This document shows positions 12,701 through 22,246 of a DNA stretch of 64,000 bases, one piece after another. The translations under genes were made by a program, and so were the position numbers. This stretch comes from Lepus europaeus. Its lineage: Eukaryota > Chordata > Mammalia > Lagomorpha > Leporidae. The stretch is taken from positions 78,148,253-78,212,252 of the forward strand of contig NC_084836.1 in assembly GCF_033115175.1 (NCBI RefSeq), written 5' to 3'. The notes beneath the pieces are model-generated. The model was not told the origin of the DNA and made no database searches. It was given only the letters and a program-made list of their open reading frames with translations. Numbering within the stretch: the first letter of the stretch is position 1; every line of letters starts with the position of its first letter.

Positions 12701-15700
12701 GGTCCAAGTGTTTTGAGGTTGCTATCCTCATGGGAGACCCAAATGCTGTTTGAGATTCATAGCTTTGGCCTGGCCAAGTCCTGGCCATTGTCGGAGCCAT
12801 TTGGGGAGTGAATCAGCATATGTGAGACCTCCCTCTGTCTTTCCTTCTCTGTTTGTAACTCTGCCTTTCAAATAAATAAATCTTAAAAACAAAAAAGCCA
12901 CCTGCTCCTCTCAGCTACTCATGTATCTGATATTTCTTGTCTAGTAAACTTCTCTATGAGTATGATAGTTGGGTTAAAAGAATGTCTTTCATTGCTAAAC
13001 TAACGTAAGGTTTATAGGCTGGGGATAGTTTTGAACCTTTTAAATGTAGCTCTGCTCTCTGGCTAGGTTGGGGCGAACACCATGGATAACCCTTTGCTGA
13101 AGTACAGTGCAAAGGATTACTTCTTCAAAGCAGCCCTCTGTCACTTCATAGTAGACGAGCTGAATGCCAAGGTAAGGCGGACGCCAGTGCCCATGCTCTG
13201 CTGGATTCTGTCATTCTTCATGGCGCTTCGTTTCTGTGGTAGTAGGAAGACTAAACTGAGGACAGCAGAAATCATAATTCTGTGATACGTGTCCCAGCTG
13301 CAGAAGCTGTGCCTGGGAAGTTCCCTGGTAGCCACCTGTCCTTCCGTGGCTTTGCTGTAAGGAAATTAGGGAGTCAAGGGGGACACAAGCAAAGTGGAGT
13401 CGTGTCCTCTCTGATAGAACTCGGGAACGGAGCTGGGGAGCGCGGCACAGCCTCCGTGCCGTCCGTGCGTGCATCAGCAGAATTAGAGCCCCTGAGAGAA
13501 GATGCTCCTGCCTCAGCTCACCCGTGATCTGAATGTGGTCTACAAACGTGCTTCAACAAGGCTGTGGAAAATGAGCTAAAAGGGGAGTTCATCTTGGTGT
13601 AGAAAATCCTGAAAATAAAGAGTGTGGGTGTCGTGGCACAGTGGGTTAAGTCACTGCCTGGGGCCCCCACATGCCAGAACGGAGTACTGGTTTGAATCCC
13701 GGCTCTTCCACTTGTTTGTTTTCTTTTTTTGTTGTCTCAATTTATTTTTATTTATTTGAATGGCAGAGTTACAGAGGGAGAAGGATGGAGAGACCTGTCC
13801 TCTCGGTTACTTCCCAATTGACTGCAATGGCCAGGGCTGGGCCGGGTGGAAGCCGGGAGCCTGGAACTCCATCCAGGTCTCCCATGTGGGTGGCAGGCGC
13901 CCAGATACTTGAGCCACCTTCCACTGCTGTCCTAGGCACAACACCACTTCTTCTTTTTTTTTTTTTTTTGACAGGCAGAGTGGACAGTGAGAGACAGAGA
14001 GAAAGGTCTTCCTTTTTCCGTTGGTTCACCCTTGAATGGCCGCTGCAGCCAGCGCACTGCACTGATCCGAAGCCAGGAGCCAGGTGCTTCTCCTGGTCTC
14101 CCATGCGGGTGCAGGGCCCAAGCACTTGGGCCATCCTCTACTGCACTCCCAGGCCATAGCAGAGAGCTGGACAGGAAGAGGAGCAACTGGGATAGAATCT
14201 GGTGCCCCAACCAGGACTAGAACCTGGGGTGCCGGCGCTGTAGGCGGAGGTTTAGCCTATTGAGCCGTGGTGCCAGCCACAACACCACTTCTGATCCAGC
14301 TTCCTGCTAATGCATCCTGGGAGGCTTGCTTGGGCCCCTGCCACCTCCTTGGGAAACCGGGGTGAAGTTCCAGGCTGCTGGCTTCTGCCTGGCCTGCACC
14401 TGGCTGTGGCAGGCATTTGAGGAGCACAGCAGAGTGTCAAGCTTGCTCTCTCTGACCGAAAGAAATCTTGAAATCCAGGGGTAGTTTTTTCATAATACAC
14501 ATTTCCATGAACTTGTTGAAGAGTTGGTGAGTGCATGAATTTCGGATTTTTTGCACCAAGATAAACTTACCTTGTAGTTTGATTTTCCATGAACTTTTGG
14601 AAGTATTCTGAGCATCTCCATTGCGTGGATGAACACAGGCTCCTGGTCTGTGAGCTTTTAACAGTGAGATTTTGTTCAGTGTCTTCTCTCTAGCAGTTAG
14701 GAATACTGGTTTAGAAACTTATTTTTACTTGAACTTGAAAATTAAAAATTAAAGAGTTCCTGTGTTGATTTTGTTGTTCACAGCGTACTGTTTAGACACT
14801 AAAAAGTTCAGATAAGTCTTACTGATGTTAACAGACTGGTGAGTGCTTTGTTTCCTAGTTCTAAGTCTGACATTGACGAGGCATTCTTCTCTCGCAGCTT
14901 GCTCTTGAGAAGTATGAGGAAATGTTTCCAGCATTTACTGATTCAAGAGAGTGTAAATTATTGAAAGTAAGTAACATTGGAACTTTAAAGAAAAAGGCTT
15001 TTGCCATTGTGGGACAACTCCTAAGTGGGATTGGCAGAAAAGGAAGCAGATGCAGGGCGCTGGTACTCTGTTGCGTTTGTGTTATAGGTGTAAAATGCCG
15101 TCGTGTTGGGCCTGTAGGTGTTGTGTTCTGAAACGGGCAATTTGGAAATATTAGTACAAAGCTAGATCCTGACTTAGAGTAGTTCTTGACTTATCTTGGA
15201 ATATTTCCCATGTGTGTGAGTGATTTAGTGACATCAGCCAGTGTGGTACTAATGTTTAAAGTATCCATTCAGTTGTGAGACAGCGTCATCTCACCAAACT
15301 GTTTTTTTTGTTTGTTTTTTTTTTTTAAATATTTTTATGCTGCCAGAAACTTCTAGAAGCTCATGAAGAACAGAACAGTGAGGCCTACACTGAAGCGGTG
15401 AGTTACACCTTTGGGATTAAGTTACAGAAAGTTCTTTTACCTTTTCATTTACTTGAACATTATTTCAGCATGCTTAAGTAGTCTTTGTTATATTCCCCAA
15501 AATCAGCTCCAGTAGCCATGGTGACACACAGTGCTGTCTCTTGAGTTAGACTCGGAACTAATTCAGCTGCACAGCTACTTCTGCACTCACATGCTGTTAG
15601 AACTTGCTAATTTAATTTTAAATCTGGGGGGCCAGCATGGTGGCATAGCGGGTAAAGCTGCTGCCTGCAGTGCCAGCATCCCATATGGGTGTTGTTCGAG

Positions 15701-16995
15701 TCCTGGCTGCTCCACTTCTGATCCAGTTCTCTGCTATGGCCTGGGAAAGCAGCAGAAGATGGCCCAAGTCCTTGGGCCCCTGCACCCACGTGGGAGACCT
15801 GGAAGAAGCTCTTGGCTCCTGGGTTCGGATTGCAGCTCCAGCCATTGTAGCCAACTGAGGAGTGTACCAGTGCATAGAAGACCTTGCTCTCTCTCTCTCT
15901 CTCTAACTCTTTCAAGTAAATAAATAAATCTTTAAAGTCTAGTCCATAAATAAGTGTAAAGCAAAATTAGTTGAAATACTATTTAAAGTGTAAAAGGCAA
16001 TTAGTGAGAGTTTAACGTTTATGGCATAAAATAAGTGGAAGATTGTTTTCTTTACACTTTTTTTCTGTTTTTATCTTTTGCCATCTCAGGTTGAGAATCG
16101 AGCTGATCTCTCTGTGGCTTTTGTTCATATGTTGCTCATGTCCCTGAAGTGACAGTGGGAAGTTTTCCTATTTAGCTTTAACTCATGCCCTTTTCATTCT
16201 GTTGTCATTTTATTCTTTGGTAATGCAGCAAAATGCATCGTAATTCTGTAGTTACTTTTTTCCTGCTGAGTGATTATTGGTTTTCTGCATACCTTTTTTT
16301 TTTTTTTTAAATCTTATTTATCTACTTAAAAGTCAGAGTTACAGAGAGGCCTTCTATCCACTAGTTCATGCCCGAAATGTCCACAGTGGCCAGAGCTGAG
16401 CTGATCTGAAACCAGGAGTCAGGAGCTTCTTCCAGGTCTCCCCTGTGGGTGCAGGGGCCTGTCTTCTACTGCTTTCCCAGGCCAAAGCAGAGAGCTGGAT
16501 CAGAAGTGTAGCAGCCGGGATTTGAACTGGTTCCCATATGGGATGCCGGCACTGCAGGTGGCGGCCTTACCTGCTATCCCACAGTGCTGGTCCCCCGCAT
16601 TCCTTGCTAATTCTTACCCAGCATCCAGTTTCTTGTGACATTAAATGCACTCTTCCAATCACAGTGGGAATTTTTGCGTACATGTTTGCACACAGAGCAA
16701 TATAGAAAGCAGAGGAGCTTGACATAGGTACCATCCCGACAGTCACAGCCTAGGAAAAACCATGTGCGATGAAGAAACTGTAGAGTGGGAGGAGTGACTG
16801 AATCCTAGCCCGGCCTGGGGTGCTGCAGTGTGGGTTCGAGTGTATTTCCACAGCCTAATTCCTGTTCCTCTCCCCTTAAACTAGGTCAAGGAGTTTGACT
16901 CCATATCTCGCTTGGATCAGTGGCTGACCACCATGCTGCTTCGGATCAAAAAGTCCATCCAAGGCGATGGAGAAGGAGATGGCGACCTAAAGTGA
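725..16995 (+). CDS. NAPB: NAPB, beta-SNAP (NSF attachment protein beta), C-terminal 239 of 298 residues, nine exons
   Basis: Beta-SNAP binds assembled SNARE bundles on the cytosolic face of membranes and recruits and stimulates the ATPase NSF, which pulls the bundles apart for reuse; the beta form is mainly neuronal. Joined coding exons are 725-841, 2633-2679, 2816-2893, 9724-9779, 9910-9994, 13067-13171, 14898-14966, 15347-15397 and 16885-16995. They total 719 nt, keep one frame and end at TGA 16993-16995. The product matches the SNAP family through the whole TPR-like helical repeat region and the C-terminal helical bundle. The ending GDGDLK keeps the penultimate leucine that in alpha-SNAP is needed for NSF stimulation. 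Residues such as [16 protein letters not shown] and [10 protein letters not shown] match beta- rather than alpha-SNAP, so NAPA is excluded. Exons for residues 1-59 lie left of the window. One intron uses a GC donor. Confidence 0.97.
842..2632 (+). other. NAPB: NAPB intron, no recognisable element
   Basis: About 1.8 kb of AT-to-neutral unique sequence between two NAPB exons. I see no SINE and no conserved open frame in it; it is the longest SINE-free stretch of the NAPB introns. Confidence 0.8.
2633..2679 (+). CDS. NAPB: NAPB coding exon ([15 protein letters not shown])
   Basis: The 47-nt exon follows an acceptor cttcag and ends ATG|gtaaga. It completes the split Glu codon and leaves the next exon in phase 0. 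NCLNAA is a beta-SNAP-specific stretch; the alpha form has a different sequence here. Confidence 0.95.
2816..2893 (+). CDS. NAPB: NAPB coding exon ([10 protein letters not shown]...VDIEK)
   Basis: The 26-codon exon lies between tttcccccag and AAG|gtgagc, only 136 bp after the preceding exon. It encodes a strictly conserved SNAP helical repeat. Confidence 0.96.
3727..4149 (-). mobile_element. C-repeat SINE with an internal duplication of about 70 bp
   Basis: It starts with a T-run and aaagatttatttt (reversed tail) and ends with the reversed tRNA-like head. The segment around 3,875-3,935 is repeated at about 3,947-4,010 (gccaggagc...cttcttcca... twice). Confidence 0.9.
4935..5282 (-). mobile_element. 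C-repeat SINE
   Basis: Reversed tail, gtagagttacatggaggcag, and reversed head gcagctttaccctctatgcc are present. A small internal duplication of gggtgcagg lies near 5,112-5,148. Confidence 0.9.
5416..5560 (-). mobile_element. C-repeat SINE fragment (head half)
   Basis: Diverged caggtgcattagcagggagctggg and following head segment; no tail is present. Confidence 0.65.
6500..6829 (+). mobile_element. C-repeat SINE
   Basis: Head gggagccagccttgtggcac, body, long CT-rich run (about 6,738-6,790) and tail aaataaataagtctttg. Confidence 0.92.
6830..6900. mobile_element. Recurrent short element, mariner-MITE-like
   Basis: gtttattttggtgcaaaaa, agtccatgtatagttttttc and gtatgcattttcc. The same series of words recurs at 11,766-11,875, 14,458-14,600 and 60,545-60,662. 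Confidence 0.4.
6904..7105 (+). mobile_element. Old C-repeat SINE fragment (3' half)
   Basis: cacctgggagac...cccaagtattgggttcccgcc and ctttgcaagtaaacaaatac mark a diverged 3' half. It abuts an oppositely oriented copy. Confidence 0.7.
7106..7385 (-). mobile_element. Old C-repeat SINE
   Basis: Diverged reversed copy: tttaaaaatgcatttatttg, ggtctctcacatgggtggca, ending near the reversed head ggcatcttagctgttgggct. Confidence 0.7.
7601..7928 (-). mobile_element. C-repeat SINE
   Basis: Complete reversed copy from aaagatttattttatttatt to the reversed head ctacgccacagtggcgtccc. Confidence 0.92.
8452..8786 (-). mobile_element. C-repeat SINE with target duplication
   Basis: Complete reversed copy. 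agctaaatagt before it (about 8,441) and agctaagtagt after it (8,787) look like the target-site duplication. Confidence 0.92.
9724..9779 (+). CDS. NAPB: NAPB coding exon ([18 protein letters not shown]), GC donor
   Basis: The acceptor is gtttt-cag at 9721-9723. The exon must end AATAG at 9779, because the next exon starts with C to finish the Ser codon. The intron therefore begins gcaagt (9780-9781 GC). AG|gcaagt is the strong consensus of GC-AG introns spliced by the major spliceosome. Confidence 0.94.
9910..9994 (+). CDS. NAPB: NAPB coding exon ([18 protein letters not shown]...EQ)
   Basis: The exon lies between tggtttcag and CAG|gtgagg, after a short 130-bp intron with a GC donor. [20 protein letters not shown] is the beta-SNAP version of this TPR-like repeat. 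Confidence 0.96.
10081..10640 (-). mobile_element. Old L1 fragment, ORF2 end and 3' UTR
   Basis: The sequence resembles the reverse complement of a mammalian L1M 3' end: atcaccactacctaatacta, ttttcatcacccccatgaga, cagtggctgcaccactttac, and ggagttctttatatatac. The element's 3' end lies at the left. Two C-runs (about 10,200 and 10,372) are expansions within it. Confidence 0.7.
10645..11130 (+). mobile_element. Old L1 ORF2 fragment, opposite orientation to its neighbour
   Basis: It resembles sense-strand L1 ORF2: gaactcaacaacaggaagat, acttggagatcagtgaaaat, and an A-rich stretch with ggcaggaaatagtagagaa. It directly abuts the minus-strand L1 3' piece, as in an L1 with an inverted 5' part. The frame is broken throughout. 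Confidence 0.6.
11766..11875. mobile_element. Recurrent short element, mariner-MITE-like
   Basis: aagaagtttatttattagag, ggaaatgcatgcagttttgt, cataatacgcattttccatg and aactttttgcag. Confidence 0.4.
11890..12530 (-). mobile_element. Old C-repeat SINE, split by a younger copy
   Basis: A diverged reversed SINE runs 11,890-12,020 and 12,394-about 12,530. The middle is occupied by a younger plus-strand copy. Confidence 0.7.
12021..12383 (+). mobile_element. C-repeat SINE, younger GC-rich type, with target duplication
   Basis: Head gtcggcgctgcagctcacta, B-box-like ggttctagtcc, a duplicated gggagactc segment (about 12,192-12,216), and a poly(A) tail of about 25. It is flanked by aatcaatctg at 12011-12020 and 12384-12393. 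Confidence 0.93.
12566..12896 (+). mobile_element. C-repeat SINE (diverged)
   Basis: Diverged head, body gcctgggaaagcagtagaaa, and tail ctttcaaataaataaatctt. Confidence 0.85.
13067..13171 (+). CDS. NAPB: NAPB coding exon ([20 protein letters not shown]...NAK)
   Basis: The 35-codon exon lies between ctctggctag and AAG|gtaagg. It encodes the start of the C-terminal helical bundle, including [18 protein letters not shown]. The IVDELNAK ending identifies the beta isoform. Confidence 0.96.
13624..13709 (+). mobile_element. C-repeat SINE head, interrupted
   Basis: gtgtcgtggcacagtgggtt to cccggctcttccacttg. The rest of this copy continues at about 14,288-14,455 after two other insertions. Confidence 0.75.
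13715..13936 (-). mobile_element. C-repeat SINE (partial), inside another SINE
   Basis: Reversed tail aatttatttttatttatttg through gcgcccagatacttgagcca to cactgctgtcctagg; its head is missing. Confidence 0.8.
13952..14277 (-). mobile_element. C-repeat SINE, younger GC-rich type, with target duplication
   Basis: T-run, gacaggcagagtggacagtg and reversed head. It is flanked by cacaacaccacttct at 13937-13951 and 14278-14292, an exact 15-bp duplication. Confidence 0.93.
14288..14455 (+). mobile_element. C-repeat SINE body, continuation of the copy at 13,624
   Basis: cttctgatccagcttcctgc to gaggagcacagcagagtg resumes the plus-strand SINE exactly where the 13,624 copy stops; the tail has decayed. 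Confidence 0.7.
14458..14605. mobile_element. Recurrent short element, mariner-MITE-like
   Basis: ttcataatacacatttccat, aacttgttgaagagt, ttttttgcaccaagataaac and ttttccatgaacttttggaa; near-complete, with similar words at each end. Confidence 0.45.
14898..14966 (+). CDS. NAPB: NAPB coding exon ([23 protein letters not shown])
   Basis: The 23-codon exon lies between tctcgcag and AAA|gtaagt. It is in phase with its neighbours and encodes part of the NSF-facing C-terminal bundle. Confidence 0.96.
15347..15397 (+). CDS. NAPB: NAPB coding exon ([17 protein letters not shown])
   Basis: The 17-codon exon lies after a T-rich tract and tgccag, and before GCG|gtgagt. NSEAYTEA is characteristic of beta-SNAP. 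Confidence 0.95.
15626..15937 (+). mobile_element. C-repeat SINE
   Basis: Complete copy from gggggccagcatggtggcat to tcaagtaaataaataaatct, in a NAPB intron. Confidence 0.93.
16293..16595 (-). mobile_element. C-repeat SINE
   Basis: T-run then reversed copy ending ctatcccacagtgctggtcc; gcatacctt and gcattcctt at its ends may be the target duplication. Confidence 0.9.
16885..16995 (+). CDS. NAPB: NAPB last coding exon and stop
   Basis: The exon follows taaactag. It encodes [20 protein letters not shown] and the acidic [10 protein letters not shown] tail, ending TGA at 16993-16995. The terminal leucine-lysine region is the NSF-activating end of SNAP proteins. Confidence 0.97.
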
Positions 16996-19935
16996 AATGT
17001 CTGTACCTTTGTGGCATGCAGCTAAATCCTTTTTAGTTTTGTCTTAGGGCCAAGTGATCTTTATGGGACGCCCATTTAATGGCTTCATCTTGTTGCCTGT
17101 GAGCCCCACGATCCGTGTCTGTCGGAGCTCGCCTGTCTGTTGCTGTGAAGTGGATGAAGGGGAGGCTCCTGGTGGGCTTGTGCGTACGACTCACTGCGCC
17201 GTGCGTAGCAGCCCACCCAGAGCTCTCTGCAAAGGCTTCAGACTGACTCCCGTTCCATCTGCAGTGTTGCTACGTCCATGTCCTCCTCTGGGACTCGAGC
17301 ACGCACACCAGTTCCAACACACACTTGGCAGATTGTTTAAACATTGGCATCTGGCTGTATTGTATCAATGTGAATGTTTAGTTTAGGACAGTTACTAGGA
17401 ATGCGTTAGCAACCTCGCTAGAAGCCCTGCATATTTTTTTATACTGTGATGATTTTGATGGATCTGGTGACAGGTCTCTTTGCTTTTGTGTTATTTTGTG
17501 GGCTGATGTGTGGGTGGTGAAAAGTTAGAACAGCTGGGATCTGTTGGCATCTTGGGTGGAAGGAGGCGCTTCCTGGCAGTGCTCTCCTGGTGTGCAGGTG
17601 GGTATGGGGCAGGCTTGATTGATCTGTGGTGTCACACAAACATAGGTGATATAGGGAAATGCAGTTTTTCCTTTCTATGGCAGTAGTTGCCACCTTCGTT
17701 GGGGTGGAAATCCATTTATTAAACTGCGCTGAAAGTGTTTTGGTCAGCACACCCTGTCCCTGGCTTAAGCACTCTCTCGTGCTGAGTCAGCATTGTGGAC
17801 ATCCTGGCCAAGGCTGGCCAGGGCAGCACAGTCAGAATGAAGCATTGAAGTGCTGGGTTACTGTCATAGAACGCGACAAGTCATGGGGGTAAGCCTGGTG
17901 TGGGTTTGCCTGGGTGGGCAGGCACCCCAGCTTGGCTCTCAGGGGACTTGAGTTTTCTCTTAGCTGATGGAATGCCTTTAGCTCACACGTTTGAACTCCA
18001 TGCTGATCATTTTGATTTACCTGATAGAGGTGTGCTCTCTCGATGGACAGACTTGGTGTTACTATTTTACATGCCAGTGTGGTACTGCAGGTATAGTCTT
18101 GTTTCCTGAAGTCACTCTGCATCGGTATGCTCAGGTAGATTGTGTGTGGCATGCACGGACACAGCCCGCGGTTCCTTCTCAGTCAGGCTGCTGTCGAAGC
18201 CTCCCAAGCTGTCCAGGACTGAGCCACGTGGGAGCTCGGCTGCTGTTGGTCAGGCTTTCCTGGGCAGAAGCAGAGTGAGTGCGCACAGGTGGAGGGCTGG
18301 GCGAGGGCTGGAGGGTGGGTGAGTGGCTCAGTGTAGGGTGAGAGAAGGTGGCAGGGACGGAGCTGGAAGGACCCCTTGGAGGCCCCGCTGCGCGGGTTCT
18401 ACCTTTGTGGGGGTCCTGGGAGCAGGAAGCCGAGTGTTCAGTAGAGGAGTGGGCCCTGGGGCCTGCTGAGGGGTCCATTCTTCTCCAGCACGCTGGAGTT
18501 GTTCAGGAAGAAGTGGCGGTCGCAGGGGGTAGAATTTGGAACGGGGCCTGGTTGGTTCTTCTTCAACCCCTGCCTGTTAGAATACTCTTGTGAAAACGCG
18601 ATCAAGAGAAACGGGTTCCTGTTGCTGACCCTCATGTGCCGCGCGGCCAGCCAGATGCACTCTGTGACAGTGATGAGGCCCCTCCATCCGGAGAGCACTG
18701 ACCCTGCCAGCCGCTGCACTCGTTTCAGCCCCAGTGACCACTCCACACAGTTTTCCTGTAGGGCACTTCTGGTTCCCTTTCATCGTGATTGCCCAACTGC
18801 TTCCTGTGGGAAGAGGGCACATGGTCTTGTAAAATCCCTTGCACCATTTCGCTGTGTCAGTCAGCACGTCACCTGCGGGCAGTGCAGTAACTGCTGGGAC
18901 CAGGACCTTGGCCAAGGTCTTTGTTTTCAGCGTTGCACTGTGTGGAGTTTGAAGATGATGAGCTGGGAAGGGCGCCCCTGGAGGGCTCCAGCTGGCCAGG
19001 GTTGAACTAGAATAGAAACATAAGCATCAGGAAAGCAGAGCTGGACTCACGGTCGTAGAATAACAAGCAGGCACAAGCAGGGGAGGTGAGTATCACGGGA
19101 CATGCTCGTGGTGGGCGCCCAAGCTCATGTTGCTCTCTGCACCCTTGAAGGAAGATGAGGCCCTTGAAGGAAGACTGATTTCCTTAAATCAGTACCTGGT
19201 AGGAACCCAGCAACCTGCTTAGGGCAGCTGCAGCCATTCAGGAAGGTGCGCCTCGCCAGGCCTGCTCAGGAGACTGCGGCCTCACTGGGAACCCTGCGGC
19301 CCACGGAAAGAACACAGTAATGATGCTGGGTAAGGGAGACCTGCCGGAAGGTAGAATGAGAATGAGGAGAAAGCCCCGTAACTGTGCACATGCTCCGTTC
19401 CTCTCGTGTCTCGTGGATGCGGGCAGCACCAGGATTCCAGATGCCTGGGAGTCTCCCATGTGGTTGGTGAGCGAAACAAAACAGGCACTCGCGTTACAGT
19501 CCCGCGAGCCAGCAGACCTGGGCTCTGTTCTTACAGGAAAGCTTTGCTTTTCGTGGCAACACTTTCATAGCTTGTGTGAGTTCCCTTTTTAATTTAATGG
19601 TTTGAAAACAGTGTTTTTGCACACTTGTGGCTCTGTGTGGTGGTGTCGCCATAACCAACGCCTGTGCAGCGGCCGTGTGCACTCCCTGTTCCCTGTGGCA
19701 TTGCGCATCTACAGCGTGCAGACCCACACCTCCGTGACTTCCCTCCGAGGGCCTGGCGGTGCTGCGTGCCCCCACGACCTGCCTGTGCCGTGGGCGCCGT
19801 GGCCAGGGACAGGCGTCCTGCCTGGGCAGGGAATTGTCTTACAAACGCTGACCATGTAACAATACGTCTACCTTAGCAGAAAGATTGTTTTCTGTGAACC
19901 TGTACAGTCAATAAAGTGGAAAAGATGTATACCAT
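16996..19935 (+). other. NAPB: NAPB 3' untranslated region
   Basis: About 2.9 kb between the TGA and the AATAAA at 19,910. It is free of SINEs although the flanks are full of them, which fits an exonic region under constraint. An ATTAAA at 17,718-17,723 could be a weaker proximal poly(A) site. The end is inferred, not proven. Confidence 0.7.
19910..19915 (+). terminator. NAPB: Poly(A) signal AATAAA, NAPB
   Basis: AATAAA in the context tgtacagtcAATAAAgtgg, about 2.9 kb after the NAPB stop. It is the first canonical hexamer on this strand at the end of the SINE-free stretch. Confidence 0.7.
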
Positions 19936-20568
19936 TTGCACTGGTCTCTGCCGGGCGTGCCACGGCGACGGTGGCTGCCTCTACATCGGGTGGTCTGTTC
20001 CGTCTGACGCAGCGCACCTTGGCATCCTCTGGGCTCTATGAACCCCCAGTCGTTTGCTGGGCATTGGGGCAGGTGCTCCGCTATGTGTGCATGGTGACCA
20101 CCTGCCCAGCCCACTCCCGGCCCTTGTGTCCATTGGGCTGTAGGGTCACTTGCAGAGGAGTGGCTGCCAGGAGACTCCTGTGGTGGGGAGTGAGGCACCT
20201 CAAAGCCTGAAGCCTGATACTCGCCCCTCTCCCGGGAAGTGCTGCTCAGCCATGTGGCCAGCGTCTACGAAGACAGCGGTGCCTTTGGGAAGGGGTGAAG
20301 GCCACTGATGCTCTGGGGAGGAGAGAAGTGTAGGCCGGTCTGGCCTAGAGCACTGGTCTTGTCCTCACGTGTCGTCCAAGGACAACTGAAAGTCACAGGA
20401 AATAAACCCAAGCAGGAATGGCAGCACAGCCAGGCAAAGGCAGGACCTGGGAGTGCTTGCTCATTCCAGGTCAGGTCACTTGCAAGACTCACCCAGTCTG
20501 TTTCCTGACATAAAAGCCTGGTTTTCTCACCCATGGTAAAGAGTTCAGTGCAGGCTGCCAAGGGTAAA

Positions 20569-20840
20569 TGGGTTGGCGCTGTGGCGTACATGTGCGTGCA
20601 GTGCTGGCATCTCATGTGGGCACCAGTTTGAGTCCAGTTTTGGTTCCGGCTCCTTGCTGATGGCCTGGGAAAGCAGTAAAAGATGGCATAAGTGCTTGGG
20701 CCCCTGTACCTGCGTGGGAGACCCAGAAGCAGCTCCTGATTGGCTCAGCTCCAGCCATTGCAGCCATTTGGGGAGTGATCTAATGGATAGAAGATACCTC
20801 TCTGTCTCCAACACTCCCTCTGAAGTAAATCTTAAAAATT
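20569..20840 (+). mobile_element. C-repeat SINE (internally shortened)
   Basis: Head gggttggcgctgtggcgtac to tail gaagtaaatcttaaaaatt. Confidence 0.9.
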
Positions 20841-21007
20841 GAGACTTGGTTAGGGCAGCCTGCTGGATGGCCCTGACCTGTGTGGCCACCTCAGCCACAT
20901 AGGCCTACTCACAGGTACACAGAGTTTGCATGAGTGTCCTCCTCCCAGCTACAGTAATACATGGAGTTCTTCACAGAGTTCATGGAAAATACACAGGAAA
21001 AAACTAA

Positions 21008-21320
21008 GGGACTGGCGCTGTGGTGTAGAAGGTTAAGCCTGCACCTGCAGTGCCGGCATCCCATATGGGTGCCAGTTTGAGTCCTGACTGCTCCACTGCT
21101 GATCTGGCTTCCTGTTAGTGCACCTGGGAAAGCAGCAGCAGATGGCCCCCAAGTGCTTGGGCCCTGCACCCATGCAGGAGACCCGGAAGAAGCTTCTGGC
21201 TCCTGGCTTTGGACTGCTATAGTGTCTGTTTGAACCAGCAGATGGTAGATTTTCTGTCTGTCTCCCCTTTTCTGTCTCTGCCTTTTAATTACAAATAAAT
21301 CTGAAAAAAAAAATTAAAAG
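21008..21320 (+). mobile_element. C-repeat SINE
   Basis: Head gggactggcgctgtggtgta to tail aaataaatctgaaaaaaaaa. It lies 25 bp from a reversed copy. Confidence 0.9.
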
Positions 21321-21344
21321 AAAAAACTAAGCTTGGATCCTAAA

Positions 21345-21651
21345 TAATTTAAGATTATATGTATTTGAAAGGCAGAGTGACAAAGAAGGGGGGACAGAGA
21401 TCATCTGCTGATTCTTTCCCCAAGTGGCTGCAAGGAGTTGGGCTGGGCCAGTCTGAAGGCAGGAACCAGGAACTCCCATCTGCGTCTCCCACGTGGGTGC
21501 AGCAACCCAAGCACTTGGGCCATCTTCTGCTTTCCCAGGTGCATTAGCAAGGAGCTGGATTGGAAATGGAGCAGCCAGCACTGGAATCCATGCCCCAATG
21601 TTGGATGCTGTCATTGCAAGCAACAGCCTAACCTGTCGTGCCACGACAGCC
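21345..21651 (-). mobile_element. C-repeat SINE
   Basis: Reversed copy from gtatttgaaaggcagagtg to cctgtcgtgccacgacagcc. Confidence 0.88.
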
Positions 21652-21915
21652 TTTTTTTCCTTTTTAATGGATTGCAAGTATTTTTGCACTAAAATATGTC
21701 TTTAATTCCATTCACCCTGCACTTTTTGGAAGTACCTTCATATCGTTCAGGCACGTGAACACCATTGAGTGCAGTTACAAGCACCCACCTGGCTTCCAAC
21801 AGATGCCAAACTCCTTGGTGGGTGTGACGAGATGCAACATTCAATAGGTTAGCCTTAAGTTACAATTTACGGGTATTAAGCCTTAACTACAGTTCTGTTT
21901 AAAATCACCTTTACT

Positions 21916-22246
21916 GGCCGGCGCCGTGGCTTAACAGGCTAATACTCCGCCTTGTGGCGCCGGCACACCGGGTTCTAGTCCCAGTTGGGGCGCTGGATTC
22001 TATCCTGGTTGCCCCTCTTCCAGGCCAGCTCTCTGCTATGGCCCGGGAAGGCAGTGGAGGATGGTCCAAGTCCTTGGGCCCTGCACCCGCATGGGAGACC
22101 AGGAGAAGCACCTGGCTCCTGACTTCAGATCAGCGAGATGCGCCAGCCACAGTGGCCATTGGAGGGTGAACCAACAGCAAAAAGGAAGACCTTTCTCTCT
22201 GTCTCTCTCTCTCACTATCCACTCTGCCTGTCAAAAAAAATAAAAT
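21916..22246 (+). mobile_element. C-repeat SINE, younger GC-rich type, with target duplication
   Basis: Head ggccggcgccgtggcttaac; flanked by aaaatcacctttact at 21901-21915 and 22247-22261. Confidence 0.94.

Larger units (their letters stand above)
9995..13066 (+). other. NAPB: NAPB intron holding an L1 remnant and nested SINEs
   Basis: A 3.1-kb intron. It contains a rearranged old L1 fragment (10,081-11,130), about 600 bp of unassigned sequence, a mariner-MITE-like piece (about 11,766-11,875) and C-repeat SINEs from 11,890 to 12,896. Confidence 0.75.

Noticed and set aside
725-16995. Assignment to NAPA (alpha-SNAP)
   Set aside because: Isoform-diagnostic positions ([36 protein letters not shown]) match beta-SNAP, and the neighbours fit 20p11.21.
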